NCBI GenBank assembly: GCA_021613535.1
Contig: CP075493.1
Span: forward strand, 11,222,001 to 11,286,000
DNA: 64,000 bases
Direction of reading: 5' to 3'
Origin: Adineta vaga
Lineage: Eukaryota; Rotifera
Shown: in pieces, positions 1-10,293 of the stretch
Position numbering within the stretch: position 1 is the first letter of the stretch
Layout: each line of letters starts with the position of its first letter
The notes under the pieces: generated by a model
The model's database searches: none
Seen by the model: the letters and a program-made list of their open reading frames with translations, nothing else
Told to the model about the DNA's origin: nothing
Made by a program: the position numbers and the translations under genes

Positions 1-717
1 TCTCCTCTAATGGCAGAGGATTTACCAAATGATTATATATTGACTAGAGCGGTTGGCGTTTTCGGTCAGCTAATGGCTGAATATTTGTTGACTTATATTC
101 TCGCACACGAACGTCAATTGATGGAACGAATCGATCATCAAAAACAAAGAAAATGGTGTAATCTTCAACCAGGTACTCTTAAAGGACGACAGATTCTTAT
201 CGTTGGAGCTGGAGAAATTGGTTGTTGCGTGGCGCAAATGTTGTTGCCTTTTGGCATTGATTTGATAGGAATCGTCAATACAACTCGTTCTATTAATCCA
301 TTTCGTCTGTGTGGAACATTGGATGATCTCCCTGGTTTTTTAGAAAATGCAGACTATGTAATTAATCTCTTGCCTGACACATCACAAACACAAAATATTT
401 GGAATGCAACATTATTTGATCGAATGAAGCCAACAGCTATATTTATCAATGCAGGACGGGGAAATGCAGTTGTCGATGCTGATCTCATTGCGACTTTAGA
501 ACAAAAACGATTGGCAGGTGCAATAATTGATGTTTGTCGAGAAGAACCATTACTAGTGGACCATCCATTTTGGCATACAAAAGGACTCATCCTTACCAAT
601 CATAGTGCAGCACCGTCTCTCGCACGCCCTATTGCCGAACTTTTTTGTAACAATCTAAACAGATTCTGTAATCATCTTAGTATGCTTGGTAAAGTTGACT
701 TCAATCGTTGTTATTAG
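1..717 (+). CDS. D-2-hydroxyacid dehydrogenase (glyoxylate/hydroxypyruvate reductase-like), 5' end outside window
   Basis: NAD(P)-dependent reduction of 2-oxoacids such as glyoxylate or hydroxypyruvate is the family role. The frame is open from base 1; counting from the ATG at 10 gives 235 residues, against about 310-330 for the family, so the N-terminal substrate-binding part lies upstream. Seen in the sequence: a Rossmann dinucleotide motif GAGEIG (residues 66-71), then the family's three catalytic positions: Arg in NAGRG (about 150), Glu in CREEP (about 178) and His in TNHSAA (about 198). The spacing is normal and no frame break is seen. This branch is common in bacteria, and horizontal origin is possible but cannot be shown without a tree. 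The substrate is inferred only from the family. Confidence 0.85.
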   Translation, partial: SPLMAEDLPNDYILTRAVGVFGQLMAEYLLTYILAHERQLMERIDHQKQRKWCNLQPGTLKGRQILIVGAGEIGCCVAQMLLPFGIDLIGIVNTTRSINPFRLCGTLDDLPGFLENADYVINLLPDTSQTQNIWNATLFDRMKPTAIFINAGRGNAVVDADLIATLEQKRLAGAIIDVCREEPLLVDHPFWHTKGLILTNHSAAPSLARPIAELFCNNLNRFCNHLSMLGKVDFNRCY

Positions 718-783
718 AAAATATAAATTCTCGGCATGAGCGATACTTAATTTGCAAGAATATCTTAATACATTGATCATCAA

Positions 784-853
784 CTTGAGGGTGGGTGAAT
801 GTGGGTGAAATTGAGAGGGAGAGAAAACAGAAAAAACATATCCACACCCTCAT
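784..853. repeat. short inverted-repeat element, copy 1
   Basis: The left arm reads CTTGAGGGTGGGTG and the right arm CCACACCCTCATC, so the two ends are near reverse complements around a purine-rich centre. Related copies lie at about 5346, 5522, 44345 and 47517, and a half copy near 37331. It sits just 3' of the dehydrogenase gene. Confidence 0.5.
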
Positions 854-976
854 CAAAACCGATTTGATATAAGTGAGCATATGTTCTACTTTGATAAATT
901 TAAAAAGAAAGGTTAGCTTCAGTGTAAAGTTTATTACAATACAACGATGATTACAAAATAACACTAAATTTAGTTT

Positions 977-1924
977 TTATTCGACGACTACCGTACGATT
1001 ATTTTCACGAACTGTTAACATTAATGATTGAGGAAAAATTTGTCTTTGTCGACGACGAAGATGAAAGATTTGAAGTAGTCGACTTCTTAAGTCAGATAAT
1101 GACAAAGCGCAAACAAATGGAAATAATGGAAAGATAAAATATGTAATAAATGTTGTATAACGAACGACATCATCAAAGATGTCAGATGTGACATTGAACA
1201 GTACACAAATGCTTACAATTAAGAAAGGAAAATACAAAATAATATATAAAAATGAAATCGATAACATTTGAATCGTCATCTTGCGATATTTTCGCCATTG
1301 AAAACGTTGATTCATCTTCTTCTTCTGCCATATAACACGAATAATTAAAGTAATACTAAACAGAACGATGATAGGAAAGGGCAAAAATTGATGAACTATC
1401 AATTCATACATTGCCAATGCATAGTTGGCAAAGATACAAACTGATATACAAATATAACCTGATTGAGGATAACTATTTTCACAAGGTGGAATAAAATAAA
1501 CAACTACATAGAAACTAAAACAATAACAAAGAACAAAGATTATGGGTAAATAATGAATAAGAAAACGTTTTTTCTTTGTTGACATCCATCGATCATGAAA
1601 AACAAGAATATGTCTTTCGATAGTTGCCCACGCTAATAGAATTGTATAAGTGACATACAATGACCAATCATTGAAACCCCAAATTGAACAGAATACAGGT
1701 GATCGATACCATGTACCTTCATATTGATAATAGATCATCATCCAAATATAATTTGTTAATTGAGAAAAGAGACCAAGTGAAAGAAGAACAATAATAACAT
1801 GATTATGAAGACTATGTCGTAATGTACGATTAAATAATAAAGAATACAAGACAAAAAAAGCACAGAGAATCGATGGAATAACAAAGGCGAGAAAACACCA
1901 AAATCGAGCTACTTTAGAGATCAT
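977..1924 (-). CDS. rhodopsin-like (class A) orphan G protein-coupled receptor
   Basis: A 315-residue seven-transmembrane protein at the plasma membrane, read as a single exon from ATG at 1924. Hydrophobic helices cover most of residues 8-290. TM3 is preceded by a Cys (VFCSIW) that can pair with the Cys-containing second extracellular loop, and it ends in ERH where class A receptors have DRY. TM6 carries FLYIILYFPF. The C-terminus is short and basic. Bdelloid genomes hold large families of such intronless peptide-receptor-like GPCRs; the ligand cannot be told from sequence. Two other GPCRs in this window (36271 and 53338) are clearly different proteins. Confidence 0.8.
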   Translation of the reverse strand: MISKVARFWCFLAFVIPSILCAFFVLYSLLFNRTLRHSLHNHVIIVLLSLGLFSQLTNYIWMMIYYQYEGTWYRSPVFCSIWGFNDWSLYVTYTILLAWATIERHILVFHDRWMSTKKKRFLIHYLPIIFVLCYCFSFYVVVYFIPPCENSYPQSGYICISVCIFANYALAMYELIVHQFLPFPIIVLFSITLIIRVIWQKKKMNQRFQWRKYRKMTIQMLSISFLYIILYFPFLIVSICVLFNVTSDIFDDVVRYTTFITYFIFPLFPFVCALSLSDLRSRLLQIFHLRRRQRQIFPQSLMLTVRENNRTVVVE

Positions 1925-2335
1925 CCTTTTGCGTATATAGTAAGAAGAAAAAATGTTCCAGTGAATAGAAAAAGCAAAAGTCAGAAGATAAATTGAAGAT
2001 AATAATTATCTGTTCGTTTGAATCAAAGTAAATTATAAACTGAAGATTCACTTCTTCAAAAAGTACAAAGATTACATTCATGAATGAGCCTGATTAGATG
2101 AACAATAATTATAATTCTGTATTCCGAAATTATGTTTGCACTTTGCTATTATGCGAGTAGTGATGAATGCGGATCATTTCCTCCTTGTACTGCATGAAAC
2201 ATTCTGTGGTGATACGGTTGATATTCAGCCATGTAGAAAAAATGAATGAGATCTCATTGTCCAACTACAAGTCTGAATTTTTATACATGAGTTGATAAGA
2301 TTTTGTTTTATATTTTAAAGAAACAGGTATCATAG
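1925..2335. other. intergenic, nothing recognised
   Basis: AT-rich spacer between two minus-strand genes. It must hold the promoter of the GPCR and the 3' end region of the kinase-like gene. No repeat, RNA gene or coding remnant was recognised. Confidence 0.4.
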
Positions 2336-3409
2336 CTACACATGAAATTTTTCAAACAAATTCTCAACATCACGTTCTAGATTTTTTTCTGCTTCATCAA
2401 GTAAATGTTCTCTTCCATGATACCAATCAGTATAAGCAACAACAACCATCGCTTCTGATACAGCATCATTCATATTCCTTCGATTTTTGAATCGTTCTTC
2501 ATAGAGTTTCATTCGTTCTTCACCAAATGATGCGCAAAGACATTCACGAAGAAACATCAATTCTTGTTCACCTTTCCATACTTCTCCAAGTGTCATTGTT
2601 TCAAAATCTTGATCAACAATCATCAATGAACTCCATTCCCAATCGATTAATGCTTGAATCGTTTGTGTTTTAGGATCAATAATGATATTTTTAGGCGCTA
2701 TATCTGTATGTGTCAAGACAACTCGTTCGTCGAATATCATTTTCTTTTGTTCTTCTCGTAGTAACTTGATAATTGCTTCAAATTTCGATACATAATGAGA
2801 ATACTTGGATTTTGCCATTTCCGGAAGTCGGAATTGTATATAATCACACGAATAATCGTAGATATTTTCATACGGACCCAGTTGAGAATCAACGTTAGGA
2901 CATAACACAGCTTCGAATTTCCCATTTTTTGAAGCAATCTTCTCAAAACAACCTAATTTGTTGACATCTACAGATGTTATATCGATATTAATCATATCAG
3001 TATAGATTTTTACGAGTTGAAGCAAGTAAGGTTTTCGTTCTTCGAAACTTAATGAATTATAAATGTCAGATAATGGAATGCCTTGTATGTATGTCATAAG
3101 AATATATTCATAGCCGATGAGATCATTTGTACATGAATAAGATATGACTTTTGGTACCGGTATCGATGTGTATGTGTGCAAGAAATCAAGAACAATGGCT
3201 TCATTTCTCGTTTTAAGTAATTTCCAAAGAGGATTGGTAACTTTAAGAATATATTGTTCACCATTGGATATTCGTATATGATATATAGGATTACAAAATC
3301 CGTTCTCAATTCGTAATGATATAAAATTTTCATCATCATTGAGTATATTAGCATGATGTAAAACTTTTTTGATTTGTTCGTCTTTAATTTGATGTGTATG
3401 AACTGTCAT
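2336..3409 (-). CDS. aminoglycoside phosphotransferase (APH)-like small-molecule kinase
   Basis: A 357-residue protein from ATG at 3409; the open frame runs further upstream but without an ATG. The APH/choline-kinase fold is shown by an N-lobe with YILKVTNP (ATP-binding Lys), the catalytic loop THTDIAPKNIII (H234, D236, N241) and the metal-binding IDWEW about 20 residues later. These match the HxDxxxxN and IDW(E) signature of APH enzymes. Family members phosphorylate small hydroxyl compounds (antibiotics, choline, homoserine, fructosamine); the substrate is unknown here. Similar genes are widespread in fungi and bacteria, and bdelloids often carry extra copies. All signature residues are present, so it is probably active. 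Confidence 0.75.
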   Translation of the reverse strand: MTVHTHQIKDEQIKKVLHHANILNDDENFISLRIENGFCNPIYHIRISNGEQYILKVTNPLWKLLKTRNEAIVLDFLHTYTSIPVPKVISYSCTNDLIGYEYILMTYIQGIPLSDIYNSLSFEERKPYLLQLVKIYTDMINIDITSVDVNKLGCFEKIASKNGKFEAVLCPNVDSQLGPYENIYDYSCDYIQFRLPEMAKSKYSHYVSKFEAIIKLLREEQKKMIFDERVVLTHTDIAPKNIIIDPKTQTIQALIDWEWSSLMIVDQDFETMTLGEVWKGEQELMFLRECLCASFGEERMKLYEERFKNRRNMNDAVSEAMVVVAYTDWYHGREHLLDEAEKNLERDVENLFEKFHV

Positions 3410-4334
3410 TCTTTGTTTTAGTTTGAACAAAATATTCAATATATTCTAGAAAGTGTTTTTATAAATTCAGTTAAAAAATATGTAATGACTCAATACAAGT
3501 CCATTTTGTTGTTATCAATAATGAATCAGATTGAAATATAATATACTCAAGAAGTTCGACAAAGTAAGCGATGGAAAAGATGTCACTCTATAGCGACGAA
3601 TGTAACTCTAATGCATATACATATATCTTCGAAGATAAGTAAGAAAGAACCATGAACTCATATCAAATTTGTCAATTACCACATATAAAGGTATATTGTA
3701 TTACGTTTTAAATTGCAACTATCCGAAAATGATCTGTTTATATACTTTCATAACGCCGGTGACTATATCTATACCTATTGATCAGTTTTACATATTATAG
3801 AGGATACAGGTACAACATTCACAATGAAAATCGATCATGGTCTTTGTTATTATTAATAACACAGTTTTGCTTTTGTTATCATATGAGAAAAGTAGGATGA
3901 AAAAGATTCCATTCTTATTTTACATTGTAGAAACATATGTGTTATTGCAATTCGGTTTATACAAGTGATTGATACAAAACTTAGCGATGGTATACGACAA
4001 TATAAGTTTGATTCAATCTATTTTCTTGTTGTATTATCAGTAATAGCAAAAAGAATGATCGACTACTGTTGATTGAACAAACTTTTCAGCTTTTAACATG
4101 AAGAAGCGGGTGTTTTGAATATGTTTTCTAGCAATCTTCATCTTATATGAAACGTCACTGAAAGTGAGCACACATGGCATCGTTTAATGACGATCGATAA
4201 CGGAAGGAAAAAGAAAAAAATTGTGTATGAATATTATATTATGATGTCATTGGGAAATTTTCAATCTACGGCATGTATATAAACTATCGCTTTTATCATA
4301 ATTTTCACAATAGAAAGAAATTGTTTTTTCAAAA
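3410..4334. other. intergenic region between divergent genes
   Basis: It separates the minus-strand kinase-like gene from the plus-strand GIY-YIG gene and so must contain both promoters. Apart from the TATA-like box near 4275, no coding remnant or repeat was recognised. Confidence 0.4.
4275..4284 (+). promoter_or_regulatory. possible TATA box of the GIY-YIG gene
   Basis: GTATATAAAC lies about 50 bases upstream of the ATG at 4335, a sensible distance for a TATA element with a short 5' leader. In such AT-rich DNA a chance match is quite possible. Confidence 0.3.
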
Positions 4335-4879
4335 ATGGCACGATCGCAAAGAGATATAGGATGGGTACTTAGAAACGATCGTGAGCGTGATCAACGTTAT
4401 ACAATGCCACAAGTTCTCAATTTTGATGGTTCTAGAGACAGACGATTCGGTTTGCTTGAACAACCTGTATTTGGATCATCTGATTTATTAACTCAAGGTC
4501 GTTCACGATATTACAATGGTATTGATGGGGGATATGGTCCTGGTAAGATATACTTATGTTCATTATATTTTTAATTTTTTTCTGATTTTCAGGTGTCTAT
4601 CAATTGATGACGATGGCAGGAATGGGACGACCTACAACTCAATATACTGGTATGTCTCTTGATCTCCATCGACGATTGAACGAGCATGGCCGTGGTGGAT
4701 CAGATAACATTGCTCTACAGATGCATCAAGCCGCTAATCGAGGAATGGATGTACGTGCTCGTTTTGCGCCAGCTGACAATATATTCGAAGCAAGAGCTCA
4801 AGAATTATTCCTGCTTGATCAAAGAAACTTTTCTTGGAATTCGAGAAACAATGGTGGAATAGATCCATCTTGGTGGTGA
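4335..4879 (+). CDS. small GIY-YIG nuclease-superfamily protein
   Basis: Two exons, 4335-4542 and 4593-4879, with a 50-nt GTAAG...CAG intron, encode 164 residues. Residues 1-69 are polar and Arg-rich with no recognised fold. Residues 70-145 fit a GIY-YIG core: GVY (70-72), YTG (87-89), a helix with Arg97 and His101 (LHRRLNEH), and a helix with Glu140 (ARAQELFLL) where the family has its metal-binding Glu. GIY-YIG proteins cut DNA in repair, restriction, homing and transposition. Here the domain stands alone, without a reverse transcriptase or zinc finger. The intron argues that it is a resident nuclear gene. It lies 0.7 kb before a transposase remnant. The biological role is unknown. Confidence 0.6.
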
Positions 4880-5345
4880 ATGGTAAACTGGCTGGTTGAT
4901 GCTGCTCTTTTTCCTCCTTTTTTTCAAAATATATCCTCCTGCTCCTGTTTTCACTTCAAATCTCCTCCTATCCCTCCTTTTTCATTTTAATTTCAAAATC
5001 ACTAAATTGAATACCGTGAAAAAACAAAAACTCGATGCTGAAAAGATTTAAATCATTCGAACAGGAGACAGAACTCATGTTGAAATATAAAAGCTTCAAT
5101 AAGAACAAAAAACACTTCGAATATTACTTGAAGAAGAAAATCAAAGATTAGAAAATTAATTGAAAAAAGGTGCTTTTACTGATGTCCGAGCTGCCTATAG
5201 GCATTACAAAATCTGGAACGGAAAAAAATAAAATCTATAAATGAAGAAATGAAGAAATTATGGAAAATTTATCCATCATTCAACAAAAACGAGTTTGTGC
5301 GAGCATCAATAATTAAAACAAAAAATTAGTTTCTGAACAGTGAAA

Positions 5346-5404
5346 AAGAGGGTGTGGGTGTGAGGTTGCAATGATAAACGATAAAATACCCATGCCCTCA
5401 AGAT
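5346..5404. repeat. short inverted-repeat element, copy 2
   Basis: The left arm is GAGGGTGTGGGTGTG and the right arm CATGCCCTCAAGATGGTG. It has the same arms and orientation as copies near 784 and 47517. It lies inside the decayed stretch just before the transposase remnant. Confidence 0.5.
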
Positions 5405-5521
5405 GGTGAAAATTATACGTTTGAGAAGTTTTTGTGTTATTAGTTTTGTTTCGTTATGTCAGAAAGAATGGTTTCTGCAAATTAGAAATGAGTTGTGTAA
5501 ATAACATGGTAAGATTTGATT

Positions 5522-5574
5522 TGGTTAGTGAATGGGTGAAGAGAGGAGTACTACCCACACCCACACCCTCAAGA
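5522..5574. repeat. short inverted-repeat element, copy 3
   Basis: The right arm is strong, ACCCACACCCACACCCTC followed by AAGATG. The left arm is weak (TGAATGGGTGAAG). The CCCTCAAGAT end is shared with copies at 5404 and 44399. It directly abuts the transposase remnant. Confidence 0.45.
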
Positions 5575-5582
5575 TGAAAATG

Positions 5583-6065
5583 AAGTGCCACGAAAAATTA
5601 AATTGAAGGGTTTACGAGCAATATTGTCTGACCATTCAGCATTTAAAATGGTGAGCTTTTATACTCTAGTAAGCCTTTTTAAACTGCTAATGTGTTTCAG
5701 TATTTATAGATTTCTCGATTAGAGCAACAAGTTAGAAAATATGGCGCTACAATAAAGTTTTGCCGTGAGTTTCACTGCGAACTTAATTGTATTGAAGGTC
5801 TATGGTGCTCACAGAAAATGTATGTTCGTCGAAAACATGATAAAAAATATAAAATTATGCTCGTGCTCCTTATTGAATCACGTGAAACTTCCAAGATAAA
5901 GAAGTTCACTTGAAACTTTTACGAAGATTCTGGAAATGTTTGTTGACTTATATAGATGGTCAGTCGTATGCGGAAGTAATGAAGATGTTCTTTAGTACTA
6001 AATGTAAAACAACAGTTAACAGTCATACACATATTAGTAACAGTAACTTCAGCGTTAATTTGTGA
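5583..6065 (+). pseudogene. decayed DDE-type transposase, C-terminal part
   Basis: The plus strand reads KGLRAILSDHSAF, then after a possible intron KFCREFHCELNCIEGLW, then KKY. The run xFHxELNxIExxW is the last acidic block of a DDE transposase/integrase fold, with the Glu as third catalytic residue. After a frame change near 5890, a downstream piece follows (LLRRFWKCLLTYIDG, and SHTHISNSNF), typical of the tail of the same kind of transposase. The first two acidic residues were not found upstream. The frameshift and missing N-terminal half show the copy is dead. Flanking short inverted repeats could be its relics or separate insertions. Confidence 0.6.
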
Positions 6066-7556
6066 TTGTCATTGTGAATATTTAGAATAAATATACCAGT
6101 AAATACGTTAACGAACAGAGAATATTTGTTTTCATTTCAGTTGTATCTATGCAATCCGAAATTTGGCATTGATTTTAACTTATTCTAGTGTGTTTTGACT
6201 TTATTGGGAGTGAACAGAAAAAATGAACAAAAATCACTTGGCTGATTTTTCTTAGCGACGAAAAGAAATTTTTGAAAAAACTCTTCGTAACTTTGGAGCT
6301 ATGCTACTGATCAATCTAACTATGTAAGAATATTGGCTCTAGCATTTCTAAAAAAAACTTGTGATATTGTTGCAAAATTAAGTTCCAGTTTTTGAGCACA
6401 GTTCTTGGAAAATTATTTTGTGAACTAATAATTTGTTCTGGAAATGGTTTAAAACCAGTTTCTTATTCAGTTTTCGATGGTCTATCAGAAAAACTAAGTT
6501 AGAGGATTTCACCTCGTAACATATTTGATAAAAAGAGAAATCTATGAACTGTTGCCAAATTATCTATTTTTCATACCTTCTATGTTTTTCCAGTTTTTCG
6601 ATCAAGAAAAAGTTTAAAAAAACGCTAGGTACAAAAATTCTCTATCATTTGGAGTATAAAATTTTTAGAAAATTGTCAATTTAAGTTTGATGTACGTCCT
6701 TCTTATCTTGGCAAATAGAAGAAACTATAGCAAGTAGTTCGAACTAAATATAAACCGGCAAATTATAGTAATGATTTATTTACCTGATATTTAGCTGTTG
6801 TTCGAAAATCCATTACTAACAATGAAGCTTCTTCCGACAACTATAGTGCTTCAATCAATTGTTTACTAATAAAATCACTCGAACAAAGCAGGAATGAAGA
6901 TGATATTATTTGCAACGAAAGTTTTATATAGTATATTTATATTTGTACAAATACATGAAAGAGCATCGGCATGTTCAAAACAATAAAGAAGAGAAAGTAT
7001 AATCGATGTTGAATTATTGTTGTATTCATCTTCATCATGTACAAATAAATTACAATTATATATATATATGCGTTCTCGGAAGCCAATTAAAATAATATCG
7101 ATAATTCATGATTAAATGTTACTTGGTAAAAATAGTTTGATTTTATTTATCTTCTCCTTCTAAAAAACAAATTCCCTAAAATTTGTTTGTGTTCAATCTG
7201 AAACAAATTAAAATTTAATGAGGGTCAGTGTCCTTCATATATATTTGAATGATAATATTAGAGAATTCTTTCTTCTCAGGCAAAATAAATGCGTAAATCG
7301 AAACGGAATCACGACGAGATATAAAAGAAATGCATCGTTTTATTATTTAAAATTATATGGATTGCTTTTGTACATTTTTCTTAGTTAAGTTTATTTATAT
7401 ATCAAAAATAAATTAGTATCTGCACATTTAGATTGGCAAAGAAAAAGATTTATCGGCAACTAACGACAACTATTGTTTTTCTTCAGAACACACACATAAA
7501 ATGGACGTAATGTGTACGAATGAATTAATTTTTTTGACTCATTTTCATTTCTAGTT
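6066..7556. other. long AT-rich intergenic stretch
   Basis: No coding region was recognised. It contains a short TA dinucleotide run at about 7056-7069. The last bases before 7557 (TTTCATTTCTAG) look like a splice acceptor, so a non-coding first exon of the phosphoglycerate mutase gene may lie in this region. Confidence 0.4.
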
Positions 7557-8588
7557 ATGGCTACATATAAATTAGTTCTAGTTCGTCATGGTGAAAGGTA
7601 AATGAGTTTATAAGTTATTAGTATTTAAGATAATCAAAAATCAATTTAGTGAATGGAACGAAAAAAATCTATTTTGTGGATGGTATGATGCTGATGTATC
7701 AGAAAAAGGCGTAGAAGAAAGTAAACAAGCCAGTAAGGTTTGTTTCTTTTCTTTATTTTATCATAAATTCAAAAGAAGTTATGGATGAATTTTAATTTAG
7801 TGGCTTAAAGAAGGAGGTTTTACATTTGATATAGCTTATACATCTGTATTAAAACGAGCAATTAAATCATTATATATTATTCAAGAAGAATTAGATCTTC
7901 ATTGGATTCCAGTCTATCGTCATTGGCGTCTTAATGAACGTGTTTATGGAGATCTACAAGGAAAAGATAAAATCGAGACAGCAGCGAAATATGGTAAAGA
8001 TCAAGTAAAAGTTAGTTGAATTATTTTCTTTTATCAATAAATCTGAAGACATTATTTTGAAAAAAAAACAGATTTGGCGTCGTGCTTATGATATTCCACC
8101 TCCACCTCTCGATGAATCAAGTGAATTCAATCCAAAAAATGATCCCAAATATCAAGTGAATACTTTCAAAGAATTCTTTTCAAATATATTTTGTTTCATT
8201 CTAGAATATTGATAAACATCTAATACCATTAACTGAATGTTTGAAAGATACAGTTATACGTGTATTACCTTATTGGCATGATACGATTGTTCCATCAATT
8301 CGTTCCGGTCAAAAAGTCCTTATTTGTGTTCATGGTACCGCACTTCGTGCATTAATTAAATATCTTGATAAAGTATCCGATGAAAAAATTTCGGAAATCA
8401 ATGTGCCAACAGGTTTAATAGAAAAAGAAAACGATTGAAATTTTATTCGATTTTATGTTTAAGGTATTCCACTAGTTTATGAATTAGATGAAGAATTAAA
8501 TCCAATCAAACATTATTATGTTGCACCAGATGATATCGTTAAAAAAGCAACTGATAAAGTTGCTAATCTTGGACAGACAAAAGAATAA
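7557..8588 (+). CDS. PGAM: 2,3-bisphosphoglycerate-dependent phosphoglycerate mutase
   Basis: Interconverts 3- and 2-phosphoglycerate in glycolysis in the cytosol. Six exons (7557-7597, 7650-7737, 7801-8010, 8072-8155, 8205-8412, 8464-8588) join in frame to 251 residues, the usual length. The catalytic motif LVRHGESEWN gives His11, the phosphorylated residue. [21 protein letters not shown] and [15 protein letters not shown] follow, with Arg and Glu of the active site. [14 protein letters not shown] provides the second His (about 184). All introns are 49-63 nt with GT-AG ends. Nothing looks degraded; this is probably the normal housekeeping enzyme. Confidence 0.93.
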
Positions 8589-8708
8589 ACATATGGTTTT
8601 TCCGTAAATCAAATTCGGTGATAGATCTATAGTTGTTTTTCTCTAAACTTTTATTATTAACATTTCTTTGAGAGTTTATGAAATATATTCATGCTCAGCG
8701 ATAATTAT

Positions 8709-9569
8709 TTATTTTGACAAACATTCTTTAAGAGCTTTCACAAATGCACCAGCACAAAAACACAAAGTACATCCAAGTGCACATACTAGTGAAAATAATA
8801 TTGATCCATAAGAAGTTATCGTAATAATATAAATAACGAAATCATATGTTTTATATTCTGATCGATTAGGTAACAGTTGAGCACAATAAACTACTGCAGT
8901 AATTGTAACAATCAGAACTAATATACCACTTATTATCATTAAAACTACTACCCATACTGAGTATATCTTATCACCATCGTCGTCAGCATCATCATCTCCA
9001 AAATGACATCCTTTATCGACCACTTTTTCTACCATAGGTATGCCACAAAATGTTCCTAATATCATTAAAATTTCATAGAATGTACCACGAAATGGTGAAG
9101 TTGCATCGAGAAATAGAAATAAAATTTGCGTTTCAAACAATGCTCCATATAACATTATACGTAATGGGAATGCACACCATACCGATGGACATTTTCTCGA
9201 ATACTTTTCACCACAATTCCATTCACAGAAAATACAAATTAGATGAAGAATAACTTCAAGAACAAAAAATAGTATAGCAACGATAAGTAAATTCGTTGTA
9301 TTTTTTAATAATAATAAATATGCTATTAATTCACCTGATTCAACACATATACTAAAGATAATTTTTGCAACTGGATGCAAAAATAATGGTTCAATTGTTG
9401 AGGCGCCACCGACACCAAATAAAATGAAAAAGAATCGTTGTTGAGCAGTTTCCTCGAGATCATTATCTTTAGCAATGAAATATATTCCTAATTGTTCAGC
9501 AAGGTTGAATATGTCAATAAAAATGCCTAAAATATTAGCAACCAATAATCTTTTCTCTTTTTGTATCAT
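8709..9569 (-). CDS. multi-pass membrane protein of unknown function
   Basis: 286 residues, single exon, ATG at 9569. About seven or eight hydrophobic segments span the protein, including ones near residues 10-30, 45-110, 135-155, 205-230 and 245-275. An acidic hydrophilic loop (GDDDADDDGDK, about residues 190-202) is likely cytosolic. There is no cleavable signal peptide and no motif that identifies a transporter, receptor or enzyme. It converges with the phosphoglycerate mutase gene, with 120 bases between stop codons. Function not recognised. Confidence 0.65.
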   Translation of the reverse strand: MIQKEKRLLVANILGIFIDIFNLAEQLGIYFIAKDNDLEETAQQRFFFILFGVGGASTIEPLFLHPVAKIIFSICVESGELIAYLLLLKNTTNLLIVAILFFVLEVILHLICIFCEWNCGEKYSRKCPSVWCAFPLRIMLYGALFETQILFLFLDATSPFRGTFYEILMILGTFCGIPMVEKVVDKGCHFGDDDADDDGDKIYSVWVVVLMIISGILVLIVTITAVVYCAQLLPNRSEYKTYDFVIYIITITSYGSILFSLVCALGCTLCFCAGAFVKALKECLSK

Positions 9570-10278
9570 ACTTGATTAGAGATTTCTAGATTATTGACAA
9601 TCTAGAAAAGAAAGTAGGTCACAGCAATACCAAACATATGGAATTTTTGATAAGATCTTCTGAGTCGACAGAATATTTCTGCCAAGTCTTATATTACTAC
9701 ATATATGATCTCATTCAAATTTGTCATTGTTTGCATCCGCAAAAATTTCTTCTTACTGTTTGCTTTCTTTCTAGTAGTGCTGTTTTCGTATGACCCATTT
9801 TAAAGTAAACACAGCAACCGTTACTGATTTATTTAAATAGTTTTGTCTTTCTCTTGTTGGCATAGAAATCATGCCATACATCGACAAAAAGAAAAAGAAA
9901 AAAATAGTCTCTTGCATCGATTATTTTGTCAACTTAAACCTTGGAAATGAACGAGATATAGAAGGAACTCTGCATATCACTGAAGTTATAAATCGATGAA
10001 TTTATATGTACGAAAAATGTTCTAATTAACATTAATGTGTTCAAATCGTAAAAAGATTTTTTTCGTATTCTAAATACTTCGTATATTCTTCATTTCTCGG
10101 TTGTCATAAATGATAAATCATATAAATATGTTCCAACGTGATTGTATGACGCATGTAAAAAAAGGCCTGTTAGTGTAATATTTCTCTATAAAATCTCGAG
10201 ATTGATGATCTATTTATGAATGAATGACATCTTTAAACGACGAGAACTAACGTATTCATTACATTCCTCTTTTAACTG
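9570..10278. other. intergenic, nothing recognised
   Basis: AT-rich spacer upstream of the membrane-protein gene, so its promoter should be here. No repeat, RNA gene or coding remnant was recognised. Confidence 0.4.
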
Positions 10279-10293
10279 TTGATAACTATTGTA

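Noticed and set aside
701-964. 87-codon minus-strand frame with a hydrophobic stretch
   Set aside because: Composition driven by the AT-rich DNA and by the inverted-repeat element inside it; no start context or family match.
4335-4879. GIY-YIG gene as part of a Penelope retroelement
   Set aside because: No reverse transcriptase sequence seen on either side, and the gene has its own intron and possible TATA box.
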